Assembly: GCA_013347225.1 (NCBI GenBank)
Contig: CP054595.1
Location: 4,770,415-4,834,414 of the forward strand
Direction of reading: 5' to 3'
DNA length: 64,000 nucleotides
DNA from: Candidatus Accumulibacter similis
GTDB taxonomy: Bacteria; Pseudomonadota; Gammaproteobacteria; Burkholderiales; Rhodocyclaceae
The translations under genes were made by a program, and so were the position numbers. The notes below the pieces were generated by a model that saw only the letters and a program-made list of their open reading frames with translations, made no database searches and had not been told where the DNA came from. Shown here one piece after another: positions 15,525 through 24,139 of this stretch; position 1 is the first letter of the stretch, and every line of letters starts with the position of its first letter.

Positions 15525-16156
15525 AGGGTAATTCCTCGGGCCTTGAGTGCTGCCGCCAGCGTGTGATTTGCACGCGAGCAATGCGTCTTGACGCTGCCCT
15601 CCGAGCAGCCCATCGCGGCTGCGGTCGTGGCGACGTCCATGTCTTCCCAGTAACGCAGGAGAAAGGCTTCGCGTTGACGCGCCGGCAAGGATTGAATCTC
15701 TTTCTCGATGATCGCCAGAACCTGCGTCTGCTCGAGTTGCTCATCGGGAAGCTGTGGACTGTAAGAGCCCGATTCGCTGCCGAAGGTTTCCAGCGGATCG
15801 TGATCCTCATCGTCGCTCGGCGACAGCGCCGACAGCAACGTCGTCCACATTGAGCGCACCCTGCTGCGTCGGTAGTAGTCGCGGATGGTGTTCTGCAGGA
15901 TGCGCTGGAACAGCATCGGCAGCTCTTCGGCCGGACGGTCACCGTACTTCTCGGCGAGCTTCAGCATCGCGTCCTGGACGATGTCGAGCGCGGATTCTTC
16001 GTTGTGCACGGCGAACATTGCCTGCTTGAATGCACGACGTTCGACTGCAGTCAGAAAATCTGACAGTTCGCGTTGGCTGGCCAGAGCGAAAATCCTTGCT
16101 TTTTCAGGTTGGAAGCGGTTCCCGCGCTCGGTGATGGTCGTTAACGCCTTGACCAA
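15521..16156 (-). CDS. ECF-type RNA polymerase sigma factor
   Basis: A 211-residue sigma-70 family protein with only regions 2 and 4. Region 2 spans about 45-100 ('ESALDIVQDAMLKLAEKYGD', 'MLFQRILQNTIRDYYRR'). A linker rich in acidic residues follows at 105-140, then region 4 ('LPARQREAFLLRYWEDMDVA', HTH 'AAAMGCSEGSVKTHCSRA'). It heads a coupled unit with DUF3619, DUF3106 and RDD genes and is divergent from ilvI. Promoter specificity is not apparent. Confidence 0.92.
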   Translation of the reverse strand: MVKALTTITERGNRFQPEKARIFALASQRELSDFLTAVERRAFKQAMFAVHNEESALDIVQDAMLKLAEKYGDRPAEELPMLFQRILQNTIRDYYRRSRVRSMWTTLLSALSPSDDEDHDPLETFGSESGSYSPQLPDEQLEQTQVLAIIEKEIQSLPARQREAFLLRYWEDMDVATTAAAMGCSEGSVKTHCSRANHTLAAALKARGITL

Positions 16157-16177
16157 TCGAGGCCAAAGCTTTAACGT
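16149..16177 (+). promoter_or_regulatory. Candidate ilvI promoter
   Basis: TTGACC (16149-16154), a 17-base spacer and TAACGT (16172-16177) lie 44 bases before the ilvI start. The -10 is poor. The box lies just upstream of, and partly inside, the sigma-factor start on the other strand. Confidence 0.3.
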
Positions 16178-16220
16178 TGCACACTTTTTTTAACGCAATT
16201 TGCTTGCTGGGGCGACGGCA

Positions 16221-17933
16221 ATGACAATGATGACCGGTGCGGAGATTGTAATCAGGTGCCTGCAGGAAGAAAAGGTCGAGTACGTATTCGGCTATCCAGG
16301 TGGCGCCGTGCTGCACATTTATGATGCACTGTTCAAGCAGGATCAGGTGAAGCACATTCTCGTCCGTCACGAGCAAGCAGCCGTGCACGCTGCCGATGGC
16401 CTGGCCCGCTCTTCGAACAAGGTCGGCGTCGCGCTCGTCACCTCCGGCCCCGGCGCGACCAATGCGGTGACGGGGATCGCCACCGCCTACATGGATTCGA
16501 TCCCGGTCGTGATCATTTCCGGACAGGTACCGAAAGATTACATCGGCCAGGACGCCTTCCAGGAGTGCGACACCGTCGGCATCACGCGGCCCTGCGTCAA
16601 GCACAATTTCCTCGTCAACGACGTTCACAAGCTGGCGCTGACGCTCAAGAAGGCCTTCTACATCGCCAACAGCGGTCGCCCCGGACCGGTTGTCGTCGAC
16701 ATCCCGAAGGACGTCACCGCCGCCAAGTGCAAGTTCGAGTATCCGGAAGGCATCCAGATGCGCTCGTACAACCCGGTGGTCAAGGGTCACCTGGGCCAGA
16801 TCAAGAAGGCCGTACACCTGCTGCTCGAGGCCAGACGGCCGATGATCTATACCGGTGGCGGGGTCATCCTCGCCAATGGCGCTGAGCAACTGACCCGTCT
16901 CGTCCGCCGACTCGGCTTTCCGATCACCAATACCCTGATGGGCCTTGGCGCGTATCCGGCGACCGACCCGCAGTTCCTCGGCATGCCCGGCATGCATGGC
17001 ACGGTCGAAGCCAACTTGGCGATGCAGCACTGTGACGTGCTGCTCGCCATCGGCGCGCGTTTTGACGATCGCGTGATCGGCAATCCGGACAACTTCGCCT
17101 CGATCCCGCGCAAGATCATCCACGTCGACATCGACCCCTCGTCGATCTCGAAACGGGTCAAGGTCGACGTGCCGATCGTCGGCAACGTTCCCGACGTACT
17201 CGAGGAGATGCTCCGCCTGCTCGACGCCGGCAACGCTGCTCCCGACGCACAGGCTCTGGCTGCGTGGTGGCAGGAGATCGATGCCTGGCGTGCCACGCAG
17301 TGCATGAAATACGCCAGGAAGAAGAATGTGATCATGCCGCAGTACGTAATCGAGAAGCTGTACGAGGTGACCGCCGGCAGGGCCATCGTCACATCCGACG
17401 TCGGCCAGCACCAGATGTGGGCGGCGCAGTACTACAAGTTCGACGAGCCGCGGCGCTGGATCAACTCGGGCGGCCTCGGGACGATGGGTGTCGGTCTCCC
17501 CTATGCCATGGGTGCCGCCCTGCAGCACCCGAAGATGCCGGTCGTCTGCGTCACCGGAGAGGGCTCGATCCAGATGTGCATCCAGGAGTTGTCGACCGCC
17601 AAGCAGTTCCGCCTGCCGATCAAGATCATCAACCTCAACAACCGCTATCTCGGCATGGTGCGGCAGTGGCAGGAGATGTTCTACGGCAGCCGCTACTCGG
17701 AGTCGTACATGGATTCGCTGCCGGACTTCGTCAGGCTCGCCGAAGCCTATGGCCACGTCGGAATCCGCGTCGAGCGGCCGGAAGATGTCGAGCCGGCACT
17801 GCGCAAGGCCTTCACAGACCACGAGGACGAACTCGTGTTCATTGACTTCATCACCGATCAGAAGGCAAACGTCTTTCCGATGGTCGCCGCCGGCAAGGGC
17901 TTGGCGGACATGATCCTGACCGAAGACCTGTAA
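16221..17933 (+). CDS. ilvI: Acetolactate synthase large subunit
   Basis: The ThDP-dependent catalytic subunit making acetolactate and acetohydroxybutyrate for Val, Leu and Ile. About 570 residues: an N-terminal ThDP-binding domain with 'VFGYPGGAVLHIYDAL' and the catalytic Glu in 'RHEQAAVHAADGLAR', a central FAD/nucleotide-fold domain, and a C-terminal ThDP domain with 'GEGSIQMCIQELSTA' and 'NLNNRYLGMVRQWQ'. The ATG at 16221 (MTMMTGAEI) is chosen; the frame is open to a TTG at 16200. The symbol could equally be ilvB; ilvI is used because of the small-subunit partner downstream. First gene of ilvI-ilvH-ilvC-pssA-leuA. Confidence 0.96.
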   Translation: MTMMTGAEIVIRCLQEEKVEYVFGYPGGAVLHIYDALFKQDQVKHILVRHEQAAVHAADGLARSSNKVGVALVTSGPGATNAVTGIATAYMDSIPVVIISGQVPKDYIGQDAFQECDTVGITRPCVKHNFLVNDVHKLALTLKKAFYIANSGRPGPVVVDIPKDVTAAKCKFEYPEGIQMRSYNPVVKGHLGQIKKAVHLLLEARRPMIYTGGGVILANGAEQLTRLVRRLGFPITNTLMGLGAYPATDPQFLGMPGMHGTVEANLAMQHCDVLLAIGARFDDRVIGNPDNFASIPRKIIHVDIDPSSISKRVKVDVPIVGNVPDVLEEMLRLLDAGNAAPDAQALAAWWQEIDAWRATQCMKYARKKNVIMPQYVIEKLYEVTAGRAIVTSDVGQHQMWAAQYYKFDEPRRWINSGGLGTMGVGLPYAMGAALQHPKMPVVCVTGEGSIQMCIQELSTAKQFRLPIKIINLNNRYLGMVRQWQEMFYGSRYSESYMDSLPDFVRLAEAYGHVGIRVERPEDVEPALRKAFTDHEDELVFIDFITDQKANVFPMVAAGKGLADMILTEDL

Positions 17934-17944
17934 GGGAAAGCAAG

Positions 17945-18436
17945 ATGCGACACATCATCTCAATCCTGCTCGAGAACGAAGCCGGTGCCTTGTCACGAGT
18001 CGCCGGCCTCTTTTCCGCCCGCGCGTACAACATCGAAACGCTGACGGTGGCTCCGACCGAAGACGTCTCGCTGTCGCGCCTGACGATCGTCACCAGCGGC
18101 ACCGACGCGGTGATCGAGCAGATCACCAAGCAGCTGAACAAGCTGATCGACGTCATCAAGGTCGTCGATCTCTCCGAGGCCGCACACATCGAGCGCGAAC
18201 TGATGCTGATCAAGGTGCGCGCCACCGGCAAGGACCGCGAGGAACTGAAGCGCTTGGCCGACATCTTCCGCGGCCACATCATCGACGTGACCGAGTCGAC
18301 CTACGTCATCGAACTGACCGCCAGCGGGGCGAAGCTCGACTCGTTCATCCAGGCCATCGACGCCGGACTGATTCTCGAAACGGTTCGCACGGGCGTCTGC
18401 GGCATCGGTCGCGGCGAACGCATTCTCAAGGTCTGA
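17945..18436 (+). CDS. ilvH: Acetolactate synthase small (regulatory) subunit
   Basis: A 163-residue regulatory subunit that activates the large subunit and mediates valine feedback. It has an N-terminal ACT domain ('HIISILLENEAGALSRVAGL', 'RAYNIETLTVAPTED') and a C-terminal IlvH-specific domain (about 80-160, 'ELMLIKVRATGKDREELKRL'). Length is normal. It lies 11 bases after ilvI with AAGGGAAAG as ribosome-binding site. Confidence 0.97.
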   Translation: MRHIISILLENEAGALSRVAGLFSARAYNIETLTVAPTEDVSLSRLTIVTSGTDAVIEQITKQLNKLIDVIKVVDLSEAAHIERELMLIKVRATGKDREELKRLADIFRGHIIDVTESTYVIELTASGAKLDSFIQAIDAGLILETVRTGVCGIGRGERILKV

Positions 18437-18468
18437 ACAGACCGATACCAGCAAGCAGAGGAAATCAC

Positions 18469-19485
18469 ATGAAAGTTTTCTACGACAAGGATGCCGACCT
18501 TTCGCTGATCAAGGGCAAGAAGGTCAGCATCATCGGCTATGGTTCGCAGGGCCACGCGCACGCCCAGAATCTCAATGATTCCGGAGTCAAGGTCACGGTC
18601 GGGCTGCGCAAGGACGGGGCTTCCTGGAGCAAGGCCGAGGCGGCTGGATTGAAGGTGGAGGAGGTCGCCAGAGCGGTCCGCGGCGCAGATGTGGTGATGA
18701 TCCTGTTGCCGGACGAGAGCATTCCGCAGGTGTACAACGCCGATGTGGCTCCAAACATGAAGAAGGGTGCCGCCCTGGCTTTTGCCCATGGTTTCAACAT
18801 CCATTACAACCAGGTCGTGCCGCGCGACGACCTCGACGTGATCATGGTGGCGCCAAAGGGCCCGGGGCACACGGTGCGCTCCGAATACCTCAAAGGCGGT
18901 GGCGTGCCTTCACTGATCGCCGTACACCAGGATCGATCCGGCAAGGCCCGCGACATCGCCCTCTCCTATGCTGCTGCCAACGGCGGTACCAAGGGCGGCG
19001 TGATCGAGACGAACTTCCGCGAGGAAACGGAAACCGACCTCTTCGGCGAACAGACGGTGCTCTGTGGTGGCGCTGTGGAACTGGTCAAGATGGGCTTCGA
19101 GACGCTGGTCGAAGCCGGCTACGCGCCCGAAATGGCGTATTTCGAGTGCCTGCACGAATTGAAGCTGATCGTCGACCTGATGTACGAAGGCGGGATCGCC
19201 AACATGAACTACTCGATTTCGAACAATGCCGAGTATGGGGAGTACGTGACCGGCCCCGAGGTGATCAACGAGACTTCGCGAGCAGCGATGCGGGCCGCTC
19301 TGCAGCGGATCCAGAACGGTGACTACGCCAAGATGTTCATTCTCGAAGGACGCACCAACTACCCGTCGATGACAGCCCGTCGCAGATTGACGGCGCAACA
19401 CGAGATCGAGGTGGTCGGCGCCAGGCTGCGCGACATGATGCCCTGGATCAAGAAGAACCGCCTGGTCGACCAGAGCAGGAACTGA
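18469..19485 (+). CDS. ilvC: Ketol-acid reductoisomerase (NADP+)
   Basis: Converts acetolactate or acetohydroxybutyrate to dihydroxy acids in branched-chain amino acid synthesis. A short class I form of 338 residues. The Rossmann motif is GYGSQGHAHAQNL (about residues 24-36) and the metal-binding C-terminal domain includes 'TETDLFGEQTVLCGG' and 'EFAYFECLHELK'-like 'MAYFECLHELKLIVDLMYEG'. A good AGAGGAAA precedes the ATG. Third gene of the block, 32 bases after ilvH. Confidence 0.97.
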   Translation: MKVFYDKDADLSLIKGKKVSIIGYGSQGHAHAQNLNDSGVKVTVGLRKDGASWSKAEAAGLKVEEVARAVRGADVVMILLPDESIPQVYNADVAPNMKKGAALAFAHGFNIHYNQVVPRDDLDVIMVAPKGPGHTVRSEYLKGGGVPSLIAVHQDRSGKARDIALSYAAANGGTKGGVIETNFREETETDLFGEQTVLCGGAVELVKMGFETLVEAGYAPEMAYFECLHELKLIVDLMYEGGIANMNYSISNNAEYGEYVTGPEVINETSRAAMRAALQRIQNGDYAKMFILEGRTNYPSMTARRRLTAQHEIEVVGARLRDMMPWIKKNRLVDQSRN

Positions 19486-19683
19486 TCGCTCCCTGGCGCG
19501 GCGAGGGGCGCGGTCCGACGGCGGATCGCGGCCTTCGCCGGACGCTGCCCCCGGGTTTCCCAACCACCGCCGCGCGTGCCTGCCCGCCGGCGGTCGGCAG
19601 GCAACGCACGGTGACCACTGGCAGGCCGCCGACGAAGCTTCCCCGAACGGGGCTCACCCGCCTGACTCCAGCCCGACAGAGCC

Positions 19684-20460
19684 ATGCCCGAAATAAAGCC
19701 TCGCAAGACACTGTTCAACCCGGAGTTGCGGCGTCGAGGCATCTACGTCCTGCCCAACCTGTTCACGACGGCAGCGCTCTTCTGCGGCTTCTTTGCCATC
19801 GTCCAGGCGATGACCGGCAGCTTCGAGCGCGCGGCAGTGGCAATCTTCGTGGCGATGATCCTCGATGGCCTCGATGGGCGGGTGGCACGCATGACGCGCA
19901 CACAGAGCGCGTTCGGCGCCGAGTACGACTCGCTTTCCGACATGGTCTCCTTCGGCGTCGCGCCAGCGCTTGTGATCTACGCCTGGGCCCTCAAGGACAT
20001 TGGCCGCCTCGGCTGGATTGCCGCCTTCATCTACTGTGTCGGCGCAGCGTTGCGCCTGGCCCGTTTCAACACCAGCCTGGAGGTGATCGACAGGCGTTAC
20101 TTCCAGGGCCTGCCCAGCCCGGCTGCAGCGGCGCTGGTCACCGGGTTCTTCTGGGTGATGATCGACAAGAGCATTGCCCCTGCCGAGGTTCGCTGGCTGG
20201 CCTGCGGCCTGGTGATCTTTGCCGGGATTTCGATGGTTTCGAATCTCCGCTTCTACAGCTTCAAGGACGTCAATCTGCGGCGCAGCGTTCCGTTCATTTT
20301 CGTCGTCGGCATTGCCCTGAGCTTTGCCGTCCTGTCGTACGATACGCCGGTCGCCCTGTTCGGCGTCTTCGTCGCCTATTCCCTGTCCGGCTATGTCCTC
20401 GCGCTGTTGCGCAAGCTCAGGCGCAGACCTCTGCCGCCGGAATCCCCTCCGCCAGTCTGA
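19684..20460 (+). CDS. pssA: CDP-diacylglycerol-serine O-phosphatidyltransferase
   Basis: An integral membrane enzyme of 258 residues that makes phosphatidylserine, precursor of phosphatidylethanolamine. The CDP-alcohol phosphotransferase signature DG-x2-AR-x8-G-x3-D-x3-D is complete in two pieces: 'LDGLDGRVARMTRTQ' and 'FGAEYDSLSDM' (about residues 60-85). Five to six further hydrophobic segments follow. It is the type II PssA found beside ilvC and leuA in many betaproteobacteria. About 200 bases separate it from ilvC. Confidence 0.95.
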   Translation: MPEIKPRKTLFNPELRRRGIYVLPNLFTTAALFCGFFAIVQAMTGSFERAAVAIFVAMILDGLDGRVARMTRTQSAFGAEYDSLSDMVSFGVAPALVIYAWALKDIGRLGWIAAFIYCVGAALRLARFNTSLEVIDRRYFQGLPSPAAAALVTGFFWVMIDKSIAPAEVRWLACGLVIFAGISMVSNLRFYSFKDVNLRRSVPFIFVVGIALSFAVLSYDTPVALFGVFVAYSLSGYVLALLRKLRRRPLPPESPPPV

Positions 20461-20528
20461 CTCGCGGGCACTGTCCTTGGCAGCCTTCAGTAACCGCGGC
20501 GGCACGTTCAAGGCCCCTGACAGCCGCA

Positions 20529-20558
20529 TTGACACGACGATTCGAAACTGTTTATAGT
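20529..20558 (+). promoter_or_regulatory. Near-consensus promoter upstream of leuA
   Basis: TTGACA (20529-20534, perfect -35), an 18-base spacer and TATAGT (20553-20558) lie between pssA and leuA. They predict a leader of roughly 180 bases before leuA. This suggests leuA can be transcribed separately from the ilv genes. Confidence 0.6.
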
Positions 20559-20687
20559 CTGCGCGTGCTTCAGTCCGGCCACCCTTCCCGCTGCTTCCCG
20601 CTCGCTGGCTGGCTGTTGCGACGGGCGCTGCAGCGCGCCACACGCCACGCTAGCCATCCCCCTTGTTGCGCACACACCTGCAGTCGC

Positions 20688-20704
20688 TTGCCCGCCACGG
20701 GCAA
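20688..20704 (+). promoter_or_regulatory. Hairpin in the leuA leader
   Basis: TTGCCCG-CCA-CGGGCAA forms a perfect 7-bp stem with a 3-base loop, 40 bases before the leuA start. There is no T-run after it, so it is not a standard terminator. A 12-bp palindrome GCGCTGCAGCGC lies upstream at 20625-20636. A leader-control role is possible but unproven. Confidence 0.4.
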
Positions 20705-20743
20705 CGCTGCAGGGATTCACATCGTTCCATGCGGAGTCAGGAC

Positions 20744-22282
20744 ATGAAAGAGCATCTGATGATTTTCGACACGACCTTGCGTGACGGCGAGCAGAGCCCC
20801 GGCGCTTCGATGACCAAGGACGAAAAGCTGCGCGTGGCCCGACAACTGGAGCGCATGCAGGTCGACGTGATCGAAGCGGGGTTCGCGGCCGCCTCACCCG
20901 GAGACTTCGAAGCGATCCGCAGCATTTCCCGGGTGATCAAGGGCTCGACCGTCTGCTCGCTGGCCCGTTCGAGCGAGAACGACATCCGTCGCGCCGGCGA
21001 GGCCATCGCTCCGGCGGCGCGCGGCCGCATCCATACATTCATCGCCACCAGTCCGATCCACATGGAAAAGAAGCTGCGCATGACGCCGGATCAGGTGGTC
21101 GAAGCAGCGGTAAGAGCCGTGCACTGGGCACGCGAGTATACGGATGATGTGGAGTTTTCGGCCGAGGACGCGGTGCGTTCCGATGTCGAGTTCCTCTGCC
21201 GGGTCTTCGCAGCGGTCATCGAGGCCGGCGCCACCACCATCAACGTGCCAGACACCGTCGGCTACAGCGTTCCCACGGTCTGGGGGGAACTGATGCGCAC
21301 CCTGATTGCGCGCGTTGCGGGGGCCGAACGCGTCGTTTGGTCGACCCACTGTCACAACGATCTCGGCATGGCCGTCGCCAACTCGCTGGCGGCGGTACTG
21401 GCCGGTGCGCGTCAGGTGGAATGCACGATCAATGGTCTTGGCGAACGGGCGGGCAACGCGTCGCTCGAGGAGGTTGTGATGGCGGTCCGCACCCGCAGCG
21501 ACATCTTCCCGGTACAGACCCGCATCGATGCGACGCAGATCGTTCCCGCCTCCAAGCTGGTGTCGCAGATCACCGGCTACCCGGTGCAGCCGAACAAGGC
21601 CGTCGTCGGTGCCAATGCCTTTGCCCACGAGTCCGGAATCCATCAGGACGGCGTCCTCAAGCACCGGGAGACGTACGAGATCATGCGTGCCGAGGATGTC
21701 GGCTGGTCACAGAACAAGCTCGTGCTCGGCAAGCATTCGGGGCGCAACGCCTTCAAGTCCCGCCTGTCTGCGCTCGGCATCGTCCTCGACAGCGAGGAAG
21801 CGCTCAACGCAGCATTCGGCCGCTTCAAGGAACTCGCCGACAAGAAGCACGAAATCTTTGACGAGGACCTGCAGGCGCTGGTCTCCGACGAAAAACTGGC
21901 GCCGCCGGGTGAGCACTTCAAGCTGGCCTACTTGCACGTCTGCTCGGAAACCGGCGAGACGCCGGCGGCCGACATCACACTGACCGTCGGCGGGGCCGAG
22001 CGGAAGGCTGCAGGCATCGGCAGCGGCCCTGTCGATGCGACCTTCAAGGCAATCGAGTCGATCGCCGACAGTGGCGCCCAGTTGCTGCTCTATTCGGTCA
22101 ACGCGATCACCACCGGCACCGACGCCCAGGGTGAGGTGACCGTTCGCCTGGCCCGGCAGGGGCGGATCGTCAACGGCAACGGTGCCGATACGGACATTGT
22201 CATCGCTTCCGCTCGGGCCTATCTCAACGCTCTCAACAAACTGCAGTTTCCCGATCGACTGGACCCGCAGGGCGACGTCTGA
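20744..22282 (+). CDS. leuA: 2-Isopropylmalate synthase
   Basis: First committed step of leucine synthesis: acetyl-CoA plus 2-oxoisovalerate. 512 residues: a TIM-barrel catalytic domain beginning 'MIFDTTLRDGEQSPGAS', metal ligands in 'STHCHNDLGMAVANSLAA' and 'INGLGERAGNASLEEVVMA', then a linker and a C-terminal LeuA allosteric domain (about 390-510, leucine feedback). The start at 20744 has AGGA six bases upstream; the open frame extends further but lacks family similarity. Last gene of the ilv-pss-leu block, with its own likely promoter. Confidence 0.97.
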   Translation: MKEHLMIFDTTLRDGEQSPGASMTKDEKLRVARQLERMQVDVIEAGFAAASPGDFEAIRSISRVIKGSTVCSLARSSENDIRRAGEAIAPAARGRIHTFIATSPIHMEKKLRMTPDQVVEAAVRAVHWAREYTDDVEFSAEDAVRSDVEFLCRVFAAVIEAGATTINVPDTVGYSVPTVWGELMRTLIARVAGAERVVWSTHCHNDLGMAVANSLAAVLAGARQVECTINGLGERAGNASLEEVVMAVRTRSDIFPVQTRIDATQIVPASKLVSQITGYPVQPNKAVVGANAFAHESGIHQDGVLKHRETYEIMRAEDVGWSQNKLVLGKHSGRNAFKSRLSALGIVLDSEEALNAAFGRFKELADKKHEIFDEDLQALVSDEKLAPPGEHFKLAYLHVCSETGETPAADITLTVGGAERKAAGIGSGPVDATFKAIESIADSGAQLLLYSVNAITTGTDAQGEVTVRLARQGRIVNGNGADTDIVIASARAYLNALNKLQFPDRLDPQGDV

Positions 22283-22289
22283 CCAGGTC

Positions 22290-22310
22290 CGGCAGCGGCA
22301 ACCGCTGCCG
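22290..22310. terminator. Stem-loop between convergent leuA and DUF2069 gene
   Basis: CGGCAGCGG-CAA-CCGCTGCCG is a perfect 9-bp GC-rich stem with a 3-base loop, seven bases after the leuA stop. No U-tract follows on either strand, so terminator function is uncertain. Confidence 0.4.
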
Positions 22311-22338
22311 CCGGGCGCGCCAGCCCGACCGCCCGGAT

Positions 22339-22683
22339 TCAGCGTGCCGTTGGACGTGTGCGGCGAGCGTAGCCGACGCAGGCGGAGAAGAAGATCAGCG
22401 CCAGGCAGATCTCGGCGATCGCCAGCACCTGTCCCGTACCGCGCTCGGTGGTTGCCCGCACGACGCCTTCGGCCACGTACAGCAGGATCAGCATCGACGC
22501 CCACTGGTACGTGTAGCGCCGCCCGTTGAGAATGCCGAAAAGAGGCGCCAGCAGCGGCAGGCACTTCAGCGCCAGCCAGCTACCACCTGGCACGACCGGC
22601 GCCAGGCGCAGTTCCCAGGCAAGGCAGAGAAAGATCAGCGCGATCAGGCTACCGCAGGCGGTCAGGTAGAGGCCGCGGATCAT
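22339..22683 (-). CDS. DUF2069-type membrane protein
   Basis: A 114-residue protein with four hydrophobic helices ('GLYLTACGSLIALIFLCLAW', 'LALKCLPLLAPLFGIL', 'YQWASMLILLYVAEGVV', 'ICLALIFFSACVGYARR'). The ATG overlaps the wrbA-like stop (ATGA). Small four-helix DUF2069 proteins are usually encoded beside wrbA in proteobacteria. Function unknown. Confidence 0.85.
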   Translation of the reverse strand: MIRGLYLTACGSLIALIFLCLAWELRLAPVVPGGSWLALKCLPLLAPLFGILNGRRYTYQWASMLILLYVAEGVVRATTERGTGQVLAIAEICLALIFFSACVGYARRTRPTAR

Positions 22684-23276
22684 CGCCGGCGCAGTTGCAG
22701 GGCGACTGAAGCCAGTCGGTGGCCCTGCGCGAAAGCGAGTTGCCGCTCGTCGTCGGTGAGAGTCGGATTCCCTTCCGCCCCGGCCAAGTGGCTGGCACCA
22801 TAAGGGGTACCACCGCTGCGCGTGGCCGTGAGCGCGCTTTCGCTGTAGGGCAGACCGAGCAGCAACATTCCGTGGTGCAGGAGCGGCAGCATCATCGACA
22901 GCAGCGTACTCTCCTGTCCACCGTGCGCAGTGGCGGTCGAGGTGAACACGCAGGCAGGCTTGCCGGCCAGGATGCCTGCCGACCACTGCGCCGCCGTGCT
23001 GTCCCAGAAGTACTTCATTGGCGCCGCCATGTTGCCAAAGCGGGTAGGGCTGCCCAGCGCCAGGCCAATGCACTCGTCGAGATCGGCCACGTCGACATAC
23101 GGTGCCCCGACCGGCGGAATCTCCGGCTCACTGGCAGTGCAGACAGTCGCGACCCGCGGCACCGTCCGCAGACGCGCAGTGACGCTGCCGACGGACTCGA
23201 CACCCCGGGCGATCTGTTGCGCCAAGGCCCGCACCGAACCCCGATGGCTGTAGTAAAGCACGAGAATTTCCGGCAT
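22680..23276 (-). CDS. wrbA: WrbA-like NAD(P)H:quinone oxidoreductase (flavodoxin fold)
   Basis: An FMN-dependent quinone reductase of 198 residues, likely protecting against quinone redox cycling. The flavodoxin phosphate loop is 'ILVLYYSHRGSVRALAQ' at the N-terminus; 'GSPTRFGNMAAPMKYFWDST' and 'TSTATAHGGQESTLLSMM' are WrbA signatures, as is 'TPYGASHLAG' near the C-terminus. Cytosolic. It is divergent from the yihY-like gene by 20 bases and coupled to the downstream DUF2069 gene. Confidence 0.93.
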   Translation of the reverse strand: MPEILVLYYSHRGSVRALAQQIARGVESVGSVTARLRTVPRVATVCTASEPEIPPVGAPYVDVADLDECIGLALGSPTRFGNMAAPMKYFWDSTAAQWSAGILAGKPACVFTSTATAHGGQESTLLSMMLPLLHHGMLLLGLPYSESALTATRSGGTPYGASHLAGAEGNPTLTDDERQLAFAQGHRLASVALQLRRR

Positions 23277-23296
23277 CGGGCTATTATATCCGCCTT

Positions 23297-24139
23297 ATGT
23301 TCGTCGCACCCTTTCCCTGGCGCCGCTTCCTGGGACGCGTCTCGCGTCGCTTCGTCGAAGAGAACTTCGATCAGATCAGCGCCAGTCTCGCCTTCACGAC
23401 GCTGCTTTCACTGGTGCCACTGGTCGCCGTGGTTCTCAGCATCGTCGCCGTCGTGCCGTTCTTCCCGAGCATGGTCGAGCAACTCGAACTCTTCCTGGCG
23501 CGCAGCTTTCTGCCCGAGCGCAGCGCCGGAATGATCATTGAACACGTCCTGCAGTTCTCGCAGCAAGCGGTGAAGGTCACTGCAGTTGGCTCACTGGGGC
23601 TCGTGGCGACGGCGGCAATGCTCCTGCTAACCATCGAACGTGCTTTCAACCACGTCTGGCTGGTACGCCAAACGCGCACCTGGTGGCGCCGCGCGCGCCT
23701 CTATGCAGGCCTGATCGTCCTCTGGCCAATCGTCATTGGCGGCGTTCTGCTGGCAACCTCCCATGCGGTGACCGTCTCGCTCGGCCTGCTGGACGAACCC
23801 GGGTGGGTCGGGCAATTGCTGTTCAGGGCGCTCGGCCTGATGATCGCCGGCCTTTTCCTTGGCGGCCTCTACCATGCCCTGCCGAATACCCGCGTGGCGC
23901 CGCGCGATGCGGCCTGGGCCGGCATCGTCGCGACGATCGGATTCCTCCTCCTGCAGCAGGGTTTCGAGCTCTACCTCGCCAGCTTTCCATCGTACACCGC
24001 CGTCTATGGGGCCTTCGCCACCGTGCCGGTCTTCCTGCTGTGGCTGTACCTGTCGTGGGCGGTGGTCCTGCTGGGCGCCCTCGTGGCCGCTACGCTGCCG
24101 GAGTTCAGGAGTCGTTCCGGTGACGAGACGCGGCCCTAA
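23297..24139 (+). CDS. YihY/BrkB-family inner-membrane protein
   Basis: A 280-residue membrane protein with six hydrophobic segments (about 40-65, 95-120, 145-165, 180-200, 215-235, 245-265). The conserved start region 'FDQISASLAFTTLLSLVPLV' and 'FATVPVFLLWLYLSWAVVLL' near the end are typical. Once annotated as ribonuclease BN, which was incorrect; the true role is unknown. Its stop overlaps that of the convergent PilZ-like gene by four bases. Confidence 0.9.
   Translation: MFVAPFPWRRFLGRVSRRFVEENFDQISASLAFTTLLSLVPLVAVVLSIVAVVPFFPSMVEQLELFLARSFLPERSAGMIIEHVLQFSQQAVKVTAVGSLGLVATAAMLLLTIERAFNHVWLVRQTRTWWRRARLYAGLIVLWPIVIGGVLLATSHAVTVSLGLLDEPGWVGQLLFRALGLMIAGLFLGGLYHALPNTRVAPRDAAWAGIVATIGFLLLQQGFELYLASFPSYTAVYGAFATVPVFLLWLYLSWAVVLLGALVAATLPEFRSRSGDETRP

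Noticed and set aside
16104..17822. A 572-codon minus-strand open frame opposite ilvI
   Set aside because: Shadow of ilvI with composition typical of reverse-frame translation.
20562..20747. Possible leucine-rich leader peptide before leuA (frame containing LAGWLLRRAL)
   Set aside because: The frame is simply the continuation of a long open frame through pssA, Leu codons are not clearly clustered, and no ribosome-binding site was found.
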